A stretch of DNA of 36,340 nucleotides from an uncultured Bacteroidota bacterium (GTDB lineage Bacteria; Bacteroidota; Bacteroidia; Bacteroidales; FEN-979): the NCBI GenBank assembly GCA_937900965.1, contig CALCGJ010000143.1, positions 1-36,340 of the forward strand, in the 5' to 3' direction. The translations under genes and the position numbers were made by a program. Position 1 is the first letter of the stretch. Every line of letters begins with the position of its first letter. This document shows, piece after piece, positions 8,374 to 16,724 of this stretch. The notes under the pieces are model-generated. The model did no database searches, was not told the DNA's origin, and was given only the letters and a program-made list of their open reading frames with translations.

Positions 8374-10332
8374 TTAATTATTCTTTAGTTCTATGGCTAC
8401 AGTCTCTTCCGCAAACCGGTTCTGCGCCTCAACAACGGCACGGTACTGGGGCCACTCCCCTGCTTCGTATATCCTTTTTCCAAGGGAGATATCTTCGGTA
8501 AAGGTCAGGGTTTCGCCCTGGAGTATATAACCGGCGGAGATAGAGGCTACGGCTCCCCGTTGATCAACTTTTTCAGGAATCCGGAGAGCTTTTTTCAGGG
8601 TTGGAATTCGTATTGCTTCACTGACCTCAACCTGGCGGGAGCATCTGTCGCGGAAAGCGAATTCCCTTTCTTTCAAATCGGTATCCATGGAGAGGTGAGA
8701 CTGTGCCGACATAAAGAGCCTGGATGCCATCAATGGTTTGAAAAACATGATATTTCCTGAAACTACAGCATAATCCGGAATTGCAAAATCAATCTCTACC
8801 CTGATGGGCCCCGAAAGGTAGTCCATCGGATCTCCATATTCCAGCCGGGTGATGGTTGCCTTCGGGTTAATTTGCAGAAATTCCTGTTCGACGTTCTGAT
8901 TCCATTTGGTTTTATTCGAGTTCTTAAATAATCCCCTTACAGAACCGTCGGATTGTCCTTCAGCAGTGATTGTCAGGGTTCCTTTCAGGGTTCCGTTAGT
9001 AAGAAGTTCGGAGTTGGAGGTAACCTTGATGTAATGATTTTCGGGAGACGAGAGGGGTGTTGTACCCAGGTCGGCTCCTTCGGGAACCCCCATCAGGTAT
9101 TGTTGTTGTTGTTCGGCGCTGGACCACAATTCCCGTAAAAACGGCACCCATGTTGGATCGAGAAGCTGATAATTCCCGTCGTTTCTTTTTACGACTGTTA
9201 CGCAGTGATTGAACTGGTCGGCGGGAATGTAATCGATGCGTGATCCAGCCATTGTCATTGCCGGATAGGATTCAAATCCGGCTGCCCGCAACATCGTGAT
9301 CAACATGCCTGCTTTGTCCTTGCAAACACCGCACCGGTCGTTAAAGGTCATCTCCCCCGTATGTAACGTGAAGCCCTCTCCTTCGCCCATAGATATGCCT
9401 GAATAGCGAATTTCATCAGCACACCAGTGGGTCAGCAGGGAGATCGAGTCGGTTTCCGTTTTTGCATCTTTCAAAATTTCATCAACCTTCTCTTTGATTT
9501 CGGGGGTTGATTCAAAACTTCCATAATCCTCGTTGACACCAAAAAACCAGGTTGATTTCGCATACCAGTCCGGACTGGTGGAGAGCAAAAGCTTTGGTGC
9601 AACATCTGACAGAGAAACCATTCTTGGCTCTCTTTTTATCGGCAGCATATCGGTTTTGGAGAAGGTATAGACAAATTTGTCTCCTTCAAGCCAACCGGAA
9701 ACCTGTACTTCGCCGTTGTAGAACTCGAACTGAAGTAGTTTCTCTTTCGGCACCTTCACCTTATACACCTTCAGGTTTACCGGGTTCGGACCAAAAAATT
9801 CCACAATGTCATAATAATGACCACGCATTGGGGGGATATATCTTTCGTCATCGTCCTGTTGAAGCAGGGCATAGGTAAATCCTTTCCGGAACATCTCAAC
9901 CTCCACAGCGTCCCCCGGTTCGAGTCGCCCTATTTCAATCATTTTTTCCCTGGCACCCCAATAAATTGCTCTGGCGGGTGCGGGATAATCCATCACAGAT
10001 CCCAGATCAAGGTTAACAATTTGTCCATTCTTTTTGTATATGGTGGCTCTCTTAATCTCAACAAAGGCCGATTGGGGGTCGTAGCCGAATATGAGTACGT
10101 TCAGGTTTTTTGCTCCGGTTGTTGTAAGAACCTTGTAAAGTACATGATTTGTAACATAGGTCAATCCGCTCTCCTGAACATCAGTAAGGGTGCTGTCGAA
10201 AACAACCAGCAGATTATCCTTGGGAAATGTGGAGGCGTCGCCGGCATTTTTTATCAACTCTTTGACAGGATCGCTAGCCAATGTGCATATCGTAATTAGC
10301 TGAATCAGAAGAATTAAACTATATTTTTTCAT
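8374..10332 (-). CDS. Exported DUF3857/transglutaminase-domain protein with intact triad
   Basis: The protein has 652 residues and a likely signal peptide (MKKYSLILLIQLITICTLAS). The N-terminal DUF3857 domain is recognisable (VTNHVLYKVLTTTGAKN; VEIKRATIYKKNG; LEPGDAVEVEMFRKG). The transglutaminase-like domain has a complete cysteine-protease-like triad: C337 in RCGVCKDKAG, H376 in FNHCVTVV and D392 in LLDPTW. The C-terminal third is a beta-rich domain typical of the family. Such proteins are common and often paired in Bacteroidota. Their substrates are unknown, and peptidase or crosslinking activity is inferred from the fold alone. The start codon overlaps the response-regulator stop by 4 bases (ATGA), which implies translational coupling. 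Confidence 0.85.
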   Translation of the reverse strand: MKKYSLILLIQLITICTLASDPVKELIKNAGDASTFPKDNLLVVFDSTLTDVQESGLTYVTNHVLYKVLTTTGAKNLNVLIFGYDPQSAFVEIKRATIYKKNGQIVNLDLGSVMDYPAPARAIYWGAREKMIEIGRLEPGDAVEVEMFRKGFTYALLQQDDDERYIPPMRGHYYDIVEFFGPNPVNLKVYKVKVPKEKLLQFEFYNGEVQVSGWLEGDKFVYTFSKTDMLPIKREPRMVSLSDVAPKLLLSTSPDWYAKSTWFFGVNEDYGSFESTPEIKEKVDEILKDAKTETDSISLLTHWCADEIRYSGISMGEGEGFTLHTGEMTFNDRCGVCKDKAGMLITMLRAAGFESYPAMTMAGSRIDYIPADQFNHCVTVVKRNDGNYQLLDPTWVPFLRELWSSAEQQQQYLMGVPEGADLGTTPLSSPENHYIKVTSNSELLTNGTLKGTLTITAEGQSDGSVRGLFKNSNKTKWNQNVEQEFLQINPKATITRLEYGDPMDYLSGPIRVEIDFAIPDYAVVSGNIMFFKPLMASRLFMSAQSHLSMDTDLKEREFAFRDRCSRQVEVSEAIRIPTLKKALRIPEKVDQRGAVASISAGYILQGETLTFTEDISLGKRIYEAGEWPQYRAVVEAQNRFAEETVAIELKNN

Positions 10333-11186
10333 TGTTTGGGTTGGTTTGTTTCGGGATTAGCATTTACATATTCTGTAATATCCAGGTAGGTTTGATGAAG
10401 GGCTGGCTTTTTAAGATACTGGATTCGGCTGACAAATGTTTTCATCCACCTAACCTCTCCATCCTGCCTGATGATCCTGAACACGGTATGCTGTGGAATC
10501 TCTTCGCCCTCCAGGCGCCTTCCGGCAATATCCAGCAACCTTTCCTGGTCGTCCGGGTGAATTGATTTAACCAGATCCTCTGGCGACAATGCATAAATTT
10601 CATCCAGAGTATATCCCAATATTTCAGCCATGGTCTTGTTGGCAAATATACCCCGACCGTCCTGAAATACCAGAATGCCGAGAAGAGAGTTATTGATAAT
10701 CGATTCGTACAATGCAAGAACCTCTGTGTTTTCTTTCATTTTTTCTGCAAGGAGGTTTTCCAGTTTTTCGCGAATCTCTTTGTTTTCAATCTCAAGTTTT
10801 CGCTGATAGGCCGCTATTTCTATTGTCATGACCATCTGTTCGAGATCATACGGCTTTAAAACATATCCGAAAGGTTTTATAAAAAATGATCGTTCATATA
10901 CCTCCCTGGAGCTTTGGCCGGTCAGAAAAATGATGGCGCAATTAAATTCTTCCGTAATAAGGCGTGCGGCATCAATGCCGTTCATGGCCCCCCTGAGGTT
11001 GATGTCCATCAAAATGATGTCGGGTTCGCGGCCCTCTTCTTTCAGCTTACGGACATCTTCTATACTTTTCTCCCCCCTGGTGGAACTTCCCAAAACGTTG
11101 AATCCCGACTCCTTTAACTGATCTATAAGGCAGGCGGCAATCAACATCTCATCTTCCACAATGAAGACCGTAACAGCTTCTTTCAT
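10329..11186 (-). CDS. Response regulator with receiver and PAS domains
   Basis: Residues 1-125 form a receiver domain: acidic pocket E11-D12, phospho-acceptor D61 in ILMDINLRG, switch T89 in FLTGQSS, and K111 in YVLKPYD. A coiled-coil linker (about 130-155) leads to a PAS domain (about 158-275) with a PAC-like end, FRIIRQDGEVRWM. There is no DNA-binding, kinase or cyclase output domain, so it probably acts through protein contacts, for example as a phosphorelay or sensor adaptor. No histidine kinase is nearby. It overlaps the genes on both sides by 4 bases, so it sits inside a tightly coupled operon with rluB and two DUF3857 genes. What it senses is not visible. Confidence 0.87.
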   Translation of the reverse strand: MKEAVTVFIVEDEMLIAACLIDQLKESGFNVLGSSTRGEKSIEDVRKLKEEGREPDIILMDINLRGAMNGIDAARLITEEFNCAIIFLTGQSSREVYERSFFIKPFGYVLKPYDLEQMVMTIEIAAYQRKLEIENKEIREKLENLLAEKMKENTEVLALYESIINNSLLGILVFQDGRGIFANKTMAEILGYTLDEIYALSPEDLVKSIHPDDQERLLDIAGRRLEGEEIPQHTVFRIIRQDGEVRWMKTFVSRIQYLKKPALHQTYLDITEYVNANPETNQPKQ

Positions 11187-11965
11187 TTTTTTGAGCTGAT
11201 CATTTTTAACATATTAATCTCCTGCTCCTGCAGAAAACGCCATTTACCCCTGGGCAGATTTTTCTTTGTTAGCCCGGCTAAATATACACGATCCAGTTTT
11301 TCAACCTTGTACTCCAGTTTTTCAAAAATTCTTCTTACAACCCGATTCTTCCCGGAATGAAGCTCCATTCCTATTTCACTCTTATCCTTCCCGTCAGTGA
11401 TGTATTGAATGCTATCTACCTTGATAAACCCATCATCCAGTTCGATTCCATCTGCTATTTGTTGCATGTCTGCCTTGATAAGGGGCCTGTCAAGGCCTAT
11501 ATGGTAAATTTTCCGTATTCCGTAGCGGGGATGGGTCAATTTTTTTGCAATCATACCGTCATTTGTAAAAAGAAGTAGTCCGGTCGTGTTCCTGTCGAGT
11601 CGTCCAACCGGGTATACCCGTTCAGGGCAGGCACCTTGTATCAGGGACATCACCGTGTTTCGATTCTGTGGGTCTGTAACAGTAGTGATGAAGGCTTTGG
11701 GTTTATTCAGAAGGATGTATCGATATTTTTCCAGGGTCAGTGTTTTGTTGTCAAATTCAACGCTGTCTGTGGGTAATATTTTGGTGCCAAGCTCAGTAAC
11801 CACTTTCCCATTTACCTGAACTTTCCCGGATTTGATAAGTTCGTCCGCTTCTCTTCTGGAACAAACACCGGCATTGGCAATGTATTTATTTAATCTGATG
11901 TTTTCGGGTTCTGTTTCGCGAACTCTTTTTCTGATTGGTCGTGATTGCGATTTTCTCTCTTTCAT
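11183..11965 (-). CDS. rRNA pseudouridine synthase, RluB/RsuA family
   Basis: A short basic N-terminal tail precedes an S4 RNA-binding domain (RLNKYIANAGVCSRREADEL, residues 24-43, and KVQVNGKVV). The RsuA-type catalytic domain follows with D124 in YPVGRLDRNTTGLLLFTNDG, then KIYHIGLD and GKNRVVRRIFEKLEY. This family isomerises uridine in rRNA. RluB modifies 23S rRNA helix 80-90, RluF also acts on 23S rRNA or tRNA, and RsuA acts on 16S. The residues seen do not separate these securely, though RluB is the usual assignment in Bacteroidota. It overlaps the MORN gene stop and the response-regulator start by 4 bases each. Confidence 0.9.
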   Translation of the reverse strand: MKERKSQSRPIRKRVRETEPENIRLNKYIANAGVCSRREADELIKSGKVQVNGKVVTELGTKILPTDSVEFDNKTLTLEKYRYILLNKPKAFITTVTDPQNRNTVMSLIQGACPERVYPVGRLDRNTTGLLLFTNDGMIAKKLTHPRYGIRKIYHIGLDRPLIKADMQQIADGIELDDGFIKVDSIQYITDGKDKSEIGMELHSGKNRVVRRIFEKLEYKVEKLDRVYLAGLTKKNLPRGKWRFLQEQEINMLKMISSKK

Positions 11966-13503
11966 TCTTCTGGTTCAAATGGTGGTTTAATTTTTACCCC
12001 ATCATAACGGGTTTCTATTCCGTTCATATAGGAGATGATCAAAAAAAGTGTTCCGTCGTAATTGTATTTTATCCAGTTTCCCTCTTTTTTGCCAATAACG
12101 TATGAGCCCTCGTCGCGGACCTTACCGTTATCCCAGTAATACGTGTGTTTCCCGTCTGGAAGATCCTCCAGAAAACGACCCTTGAAAATAGCCAGGCTGT
12201 CGGTTCCATTATCGCCTTTCTGAAGCTGATAGGCAACCCAGTCGCCTGTTCTCAGTCCATCCCTATAGCTACCACGCTGGTAAAAATCGCCAATGAGCTG
12301 GAACCAGACTCCATCTTCAAGGCCCTCAAAGTATTCGCCCTTCTCTATGAGATTTCCATCTGCATCATACTCTTCAGACATACCGTCTTTTTTTCCACGG
12401 TAATAGTTCTCTTCACGTAAAAGTTGTCCTGAATCGTAATACCATCTCCATGTTCCTTCGGGCTTTCCCTCTTTGTTATATTTTCCTGTTTGTTCTGTTT
12501 TTCCGTTTGGATGATAAAATTTCCATGGTCCCGTTCTGGTTCCGTTATCATATTCACCTTCCGCTTTCAACGATCCGTCGGGATAATACTCTTTCCAGGA
12601 CCCGGACCGACTTCCGTCCTGTAGTACAAGGCCCTCTCCGGCAAGTAATCCGTTCCTGTATTCGACTGCCGCAACAATGGTCCCTTCCGGAGAAAATTCA
12701 ATAGAGATACCCTCCAGGATGCCGTTCCGGTATAGGCGTGTTGCCTTCACAGAGCCATCCGGGAAATATTCCCTTTCTACCTCAAGTTTCTGAATCTCCT
12801 GCGCTTCCGGCTGAAGCACATCATCAATATATTTGGAAATATGTATCAGGTCTCCCTTTTCGGAAAACTCCTTGAAATACCCGTTTTTCTTATCGTTTCT
12901 ATAAGTTCCTTCAAGCTTTATTTTTCCGGTTTCCCAAAAATTAACCCATCGTCCCTGCCTCCTGTTAAATTTATCTTTCCGGTTGATACGCTGCCGTTCA
13001 ACAATGAAACCTTTTTTGTATTCTGTGATCGTAACAATCTCACCGTTAATATCATACTCTTTTCCAATACCCTGTTCAAGTCCTTTAATAAAGGGTATTT
13101 CCAGTTTTTTCCATCCATCGGTATGATAATATTCTGCGGTTCCCTCTTTGATATCATCGATATAGTATTCTTTGATAACCTCCCGGTCAAGCCATGAAGT
13201 TTTATATCCGTTTCTTTTTCCATCCAGATATGTAATCTCCAAAATCAATTCCCCTTTCGGGTTGTAGAATTTCCATATGCTGTCGAGGTTGTAATCGTTC
13301 CTGTTTCCTTCTGATTTCAGAACACCGGTTTCATAATAGGATTTCCAATATCCATCAGGTTGGCCATTCCGCATAGTTCCTTCACTGGCAAGTTTCCCAT
13401 TTTGATGGAAAAACTGTTGAATTCCTTCCGGTGGTATTGTATCCTGTCCGAAAGAAGAAAAAGAGGCGGTTAATATGGTTATTATCAATACGGTATATCG
13501 CAT
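11962..13503 (-). CDS. Exported MORN-repeat (YwqK-type) protein
   Basis: The protein begins with a signal peptide (MRYTVLIITILTASFSSFGQ) and is then built almost wholly of MORN_2-type repeats of about 22-24 residues, for example YYPDGSLKAEGEYDNG, FYHPNGKTEQTGKYNKEG and YYDSGQLLREENYYRG. About a dozen or more units can be followed. These repeats form extended beta-hairpin stacks. Database names such as 'YwqK family antitoxin' derive from one Bacillus locus, and there is no toxin gene here, so I do not infer an antitoxin role. The location is probably periplasmic or outer membrane. The gene lies 12 bases after nadA and overlaps the pseudouridine synthase by 4 bases. Function unknown. Confidence 0.82.
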   Translation of the reverse strand: MRYTVLIITILTASFSSFGQDTIPPEGIQQFFHQNGKLASEGTMRNGQPDGYWKSYYETGVLKSEGNRNDYNLDSIWKFYNPKGELILEITYLDGKRNGYKTSWLDREVIKEYYIDDIKEGTAEYYHTDGWKKLEIPFIKGLEQGIGKEYDINGEIVTITEYKKGFIVERQRINRKDKFNRRQGRWVNFWETGKIKLEGTYRNDKKNGYFKEFSEKGDLIHISKYIDDVLQPEAQEIQKLEVEREYFPDGSVKATRLYRNGILEGISIEFSPEGTIVAAVEYRNGLLAGEGLVLQDGSRSGSWKEYYPDGSLKAEGEYDNGTRTGPWKFYHPNGKTEQTGKYNKEGKPEGTWRWYYDSGQLLREENYYRGKKDGMSEEYDADGNLIEKGEYFEGLEDGVWFQLIGDFYQRGSYRDGLRTGDWVAYQLQKGDNGTDSLAIFKGRFLEDLPDGKHTYYWDNGKVRDEGSYVIGKKEGNWIKYNYDGTLFLIISYMNGIETRYDGVKIKPPFEPEE

Positions 13504-13515
13504 GTGTCCGGCGGG

Positions 13516-14451
13516 TTACTTTGATAACTCCAGCATTTTCATTATTGGCTTTCCGGCCTTTTCAATCAGATCTTTCTCCAGAATTATTTCTGGCTGTTCA
13601 TCTTTCAGGGCAAGGTAAATTTTCTCCAGGGTATTCTTCTTCATATAGGGACAATCGTTGCAAGAGCATTTTTCATCGGTATGTACAATGAGAAATTCCT
13701 TTTCGGGAGAATTTTTTTCCATTGCATGTAAAATTCCGGTCTCCGTTGCTACAATGAACTTCTTTGAAGAATCCGTTTTTGCATAATTCAAAAGACTTGT
13801 TGTGGATCCAATATAATCGGCCATTTCCAGTATAATAGCTTTACACTCCGGATGTGCGATCAGTTTCGCATCCGGGTGTTGCAATTTCATGTCAATGACG
13901 GTTTCTGCCGAGATGATGTCATGAACTTCACAGGATCCATTCCATAATACCATCTCTCTGCCTGTGATGTTGTTCACATAATTGCCAAGATTTTTATCAG
14001 GAGCAAAGATGATCTTCTGGTATTTTGGAAACGACTCTACAATTTTTATGGCATTGCTGGATGTACAAATGATATCCGACATGGCTTTTATCGAAGCCGA
14101 ACAGTTAATATAAGATACTACAATGTGATCCGGATATTTCTCTTTAAATGCTTTGAATTCTGCCGGAGGGCATGAGTCGGCCAGGGAACATCCTGCTTCC
14201 AGATCCGGAATGATTACTTTTTTTAACGGATTCAGTATTTTTGCTGTCTCTGCCATAAAGTGTACGCCGGCAAACATAATAATATCTGCCTTTGTCTCAT
14301 AAGCATTTTGCGCCAAAGCCAAACTGTCTCCAACAAAATCCGCAATATCTTGTATTTCAGGTACTTGGTAGAAATGAGCTAAAATTACGGCATTTTTTTT
14401 CCGTTGCAGTCCCTTGATCTCATCAATTAATTTTTCTTTTGAAAAATACAT
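13516..14451 (-). CDS. nadA: Quinolinate synthase
   Basis: NadA condenses iminoaspartate with dihydroxyacetone phosphate to make quinolinate for NAD synthesis, using a [4Fe-4S] cluster. The 311 residues match the compact form of the family: AVILAHFYQVPEIQDIAD, VGDSLALAQNA, FAGVHFMAETAKIL and EAGCSLADSCP. The cluster ligands are C88, C174 (in WNGSCEVHD) and C267 (in CNDCPYM), at normal spacing. nadB and nadC, its usual companions, are not in the window. It is the first gene of a probable six-gene minus-strand run. The AT-rich 430-base region upstream may hold its control signals (see the spacer entries). Confidence 0.96.
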   Translation of the reverse strand: MYFSKEKLIDEIKGLQRKKNAVILAHFYQVPEIQDIADFVGDSLALAQNAYETKADIIMFAGVHFMAETAKILNPLKKVIIPDLEAGCSLADSCPPAEFKAFKEKYPDHIVVSYINCSASIKAMSDIICTSSNAIKIVESFPKYQKIIFAPDKNLGNYVNNITGREMVLWNGSCEVHDIISAETVIDMKLQHPDAKLIAHPECKAIILEMADYIGSTTSLLNYAKTDSSKKFIVATETGILHAMEKNSPEKEFLIVHTDEKCSCNDCPYMKKNTLEKIYLALKDEQPEIILEKDLIEKAGKPIMKMLELSK

Positions 14452-14652
14452 TCTTTATAATAATAAAAATATCTCTTTATTTTATTGTTATTTATAGTAG
14501 GTGTTAGCTTGGTTGAAAGATTTAACCAGTAAAGTTTTGTTTATTCATTTGTTTTAATTTATGAACATGTTATACACACTATATATTCTATATATTATTG
14601 ATTTATAGTAAAATAAAACATGTTAACTGAGTTAATCAATTTCTTGGTTGTT

Positions 14653-14678
14653 TATAAAAAGAGGCTTCGGAAGCCCCT
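14653..14678 (-). terminator. Intrinsic terminator-like hairpin upstream of nadA
   Basis: Read on the minus strand, an 8-bp stem AGGGGCTT / AAGCCTCT (one G-U pair) closes a 3-base loop and is followed at once by TTTTAT. It lies about 200 bases before the nadA start codon. It could end a small RNA starting near 14776, or act as an attenuator in a long nadA leader. Confidence 0.5.
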
Positions 14679-14779
14679 GAAAGTTGTGAAAACAAGTTGG
14701 TAAAAAAGGACAAGTTTGGGTATTTCAGGAAGTTTTCTTTGACATCACCAGAAACACGATTTTTATAAGAATTTGATAA

Positions 14780-14787
14780 CAAAGTTA
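14780..14787 (-). promoter_or_regulatory. Minus-strand -7 element in the nadA-rpiB spacer
   Basis: TAACTTTG on the minus strand matches TAnnTTTG. No clean -33 TTTG is seen at the usual distance. Transcription would start near 14776 and run toward the hairpin at 14653-14678 and nadA. Confidence 0.35.
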
Positions 14788-14857
14788 AACAGTTGTCAAC
14801 ATTTTTCTGTTTAAAATTTAAAATAGTGGTTTTCAGGGTAACCTGAGAGAGAATGGC

Positions 14858-14865
14858 TACCTTTG
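14858..14865 (+). promoter_or_regulatory. -7 element for rpiB
   Basis: TACCTTTG matches the Bacteroidota consensus TAnnTTTG. The predicted start of transcription near 14869 leaves a leader of about 13 bases before the rpiB ATG. The -33 region has only a poor TTTT match. Confidence 0.5.
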
Positions 14866-14881
14866 GAAAAAAATATAAACA

Positions 14882-15337
14882 ATGACTGAAAATGCCGAAA
14901 TAATTGCTATAGGAAGTGATCATGCGGGTTTCGTTATGAAAGAATATCTAACAAAGATACTGGCTGGTTGGGGGGTCAAAGTTAAGGATTTTGGTGCGTT
15001 TTCGGAGGAGAGTATTGATTATCCTGATCCTGTCCATCCTCTTGCCAATTCAATAGAAAAAGGAGAATATACCAGGGGCATTATTATCTGTGGTAGTGGT
15101 AACGGAGCAGCAATGGTGGCAAATAAATATCCACATGTAAGGGCAGCTCTTTGCTGGGAAGAGGAGATAGCAAAACTTGCCAGACAACACAATGATGCCA
15201 ACATTATCTCCATACCTGCAAGGTTTATATCAAATATTCGTGCGGCTGAGCTTGTTCGTGTGTTTTTATATACCGAATTTGAAGGTGGGCGTCACGAAAG
15301 GCGTGTAAATAAAATCCCGGCACCTATTCAATCTTAA
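14882..15337 (+). CDS. rpiB: Ribose-5-phosphate isomerase B (RpiB/LacAB family)
   Basis: RpiB interconverts ribose 5-phosphate and ribulose 5-phosphate in the pentose phosphate pathway. The 151-residue protein has the family signatures IAIGSDHAGFVMKEYL, the active-site cysteine in IIICGSGNGAAM, and HNDANIISIPARFI, and ends with a RHERRV phosphate-binding stretch. The CGSGNG in place of the more common CGTGIG is a small departure. The family also contains LacA/LacB galactose-6-phosphate isomerases, which work as pairs. A single gene favours RpiB. lutB follows only 4 bases later, so the two are probably co-transcribed. Confidence 0.92.
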   Translation: MTENAEIIAIGSDHAGFVMKEYLTKILAGWGVKVKDFGAFSEESIDYPDPVHPLANSIEKGEYTRGIIICGSGNGAAMVANKYPHVRAALCWEEEIAKLARQHNDANIISIPARFISNIRAAELVRVFLYTEFEGGRHERRVNKIPAPIQS

Positions 15338-15341
15338 CCTG

Positions 15342-16724
15342 ATGAATGCATCTGCCAGTCAATTTCTTGAGAAAGCAGCCCTGAAGTCTTTTGATCCGGA
15401 ACACCGCAAAAGACTGGATTTTAATATTGATAAATATGACCAGGCGGTTATCCTGGGAAAGCTGCAATACCGTGATATCGAACTTGCAAAACGCAGGGCT
15501 GCAAACCTGAAAGGAAAGGTTATCAACAAACTTGACACTTACCTGCTCGAATTTCAGAAAAATTTTGAAAAACGCGGAGGAAAGGTAATCTGGGCACACA
15601 GTGGACGTGATGCGCAAAAAGAGATCATGCAGATCATCAAAAAAGCGAAAGCCAGGGTGATAGTGAAGCAAAAAACCATGGTCTCAGAGGAGCTGGAAAT
15701 CAACGAGGTATTAGAGAAAAACAAACGGGAAGTATTTGAAACAGATCTGGGCGAATACATCGTACAACTTGAAGGCGAAAAGCCGTATCATATTGTAACA
15801 CCCGCAATGCATAAATCCAAAGAGGATGTTTCAGACCTGTTTCACAGAAAATTTGGTTTACCCGAAAATACACCCCCCGAGGAGATCACAAAGTTTGTAA
15901 GAGAGAAACTGCGCAGCGAATTCATCCGTGCAGATGTTGGGATTACCGGAGCTAATTTTCTGGTCGCAGATGTCGGGGCAGTAGCCCTGACAGAAAATGA
16001 GGGAAACGGCATATTAACGTTTGCTTTTCCAAGAATACACATTGTGGTTACGGGGATTGAAAAGCTGATCCCCACTCTGGAAGACCTGGACCTTTTTTAC
16101 CCACTGCTGGCCACCTTTGGAACAGGTCAGCGGCTAACAGTTTATAACAACGTGTTATTCGGGCCGAAGAAAGCAAATGAACCTGACGGTCCGGAAGAGA
16201 TGTACGTTATACTTGTAGATAACCGAAGGACGGAACTTTTAAAATTTCAGGAACAGCGAAAGGCTTTGTCCTGTATACGATGCGGAGCATGTTTAAACGA
16301 GTGTCCTGTTTACCGGAGTGTGGGAGGACACGCCTACGGGACTGTATATTCGGGCCCAATCGGCTCTGTAATTTCTCCCCATCTACTTGGTTTACGGGAG
16401 TACAATCACCTAAGCTTTGCATCTTCTTTGTGCGGGAAGTGTACCGAGGTTTGCCCCATAAAAATTCCGCTTCACGAACTCCTTTTATATAATAGAAAAG
16501 AGGCCGTATCCAGAAAATACAGCAGTTTTTTGTGGCGGAGAATGGTTGGAGCCTGGAAATATGCAATGCTTCACAGATGGACCCTCGACCGGCCGGGACC
16601 CGCGTTAAAAAACCGGACAATACGGGTTTTCGGTAAAAAACTGTGGGGCCCCCGAAGGGAATTACCAAAAATGGCCCAGAAAAGTTTTAAGGAGCTTTGG
16701 AAGGAGCGGCAATCAATCAGCTGA
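15342..16724 (+). CDS. lutB: LutB-type iron-sulfur protein (L-lactate utilisation subunit B)
   Basis: The N-terminal two thirds form a LUD domain (ITGANFLVADVGAVALTENE; RIHIVVTGIEKLIP). Two ferredoxin-like cluster motifs follow, CIRCGACLNECPVYR and LCGKCTEVCPIKIP, and then a short basic C-terminal tail. This is the architecture of LutB, which with LutA (CCG-domain) and LutC oxidises L-lactate to pyruvate in Bacillus. Neither lutA nor lutC is in the window, so the enzyme complex must be completed elsewhere or this protein has another partner. The tail end overlaps the converging fructosamine-kinase-like gene by 8 bases. Confidence 0.88.
   Translation: MNASASQFLEKAALKSFDPEHRKRLDFNIDKYDQAVILGKLQYRDIELAKRRAANLKGKVINKLDTYLLEFQKNFEKRGGKVIWAHSGRDAQKEIMQIIKKAKARVIVKQKTMVSEELEINEVLEKNKREVFETDLGEYIVQLEGEKPYHIVTPAMHKSKEDVSDLFHRKFGLPENTPPEEITKFVREKLRSEFIRADVGITGANFLVADVGAVALTENEGNGILTFAFPRIHIVVTGIEKLIPTLEDLDLFYPLLATFGTGQRLTVYNNVLFGPKKANEPDGPEEMYVILVDNRRTELLKFQEQRKALSCIRCGACLNECPVYRSVGGHAYGTVYSGPIGSVISPHLLGLREYNHLSFASSLCGKCTEVCPIKIPLHELLLYNRKEAVSRKYSSFLWRRMVGAWKYAMLHRWTLDRPGPALKNRTIRVFGKKLWGPRRELPKMAQKSFKELWKERQSIS

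Larger units (their letters stand above)
14452..14881. other. AT-rich divergent spacer between nadA and rpiB with palindromes
   Basis: No convincing gene lies here. Two identical palindromes AACATGTT occur at 14564-14571 and 14617-14624, 53 bases apart (about five helical turns). The 13-base palindrome TTAACTGAGTTAA at 14623-14635 overlaps the second. A single DnaA-box-like TTATACACA is at 14570-14578. The rpiB side holds a plus-strand -7 element, and a minus-strand promoter-like/terminator-like pair is listed separately. The palindromes may be operators for nadA, but no regulator can be named. Confidence 0.5.

Noticed and set aside
11962-13503. Antitoxin of a toxin-antitoxin pair (YwqK naming)
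   Set aside because: The protein is exported, very long and made of MORN repeats. No toxin-sized partner gene adjoins it.
14452-14881. Possible replication origin in the AT-rich divergent spacer
   Set aside because: Only one DnaA-box-like site (TTATACACA) was found and no dnaA or dnaN gene is near. A GC-skew plot of the chromosome would decide.
14636-14923. 95-codon minus-strand open frame in the nadA-rpiB spacer
   Set aside because: It overlaps the start of rpiB antisense, runs through the terminator-like hairpin, has no recognisable domain and reads like translated AT-rich DNA.
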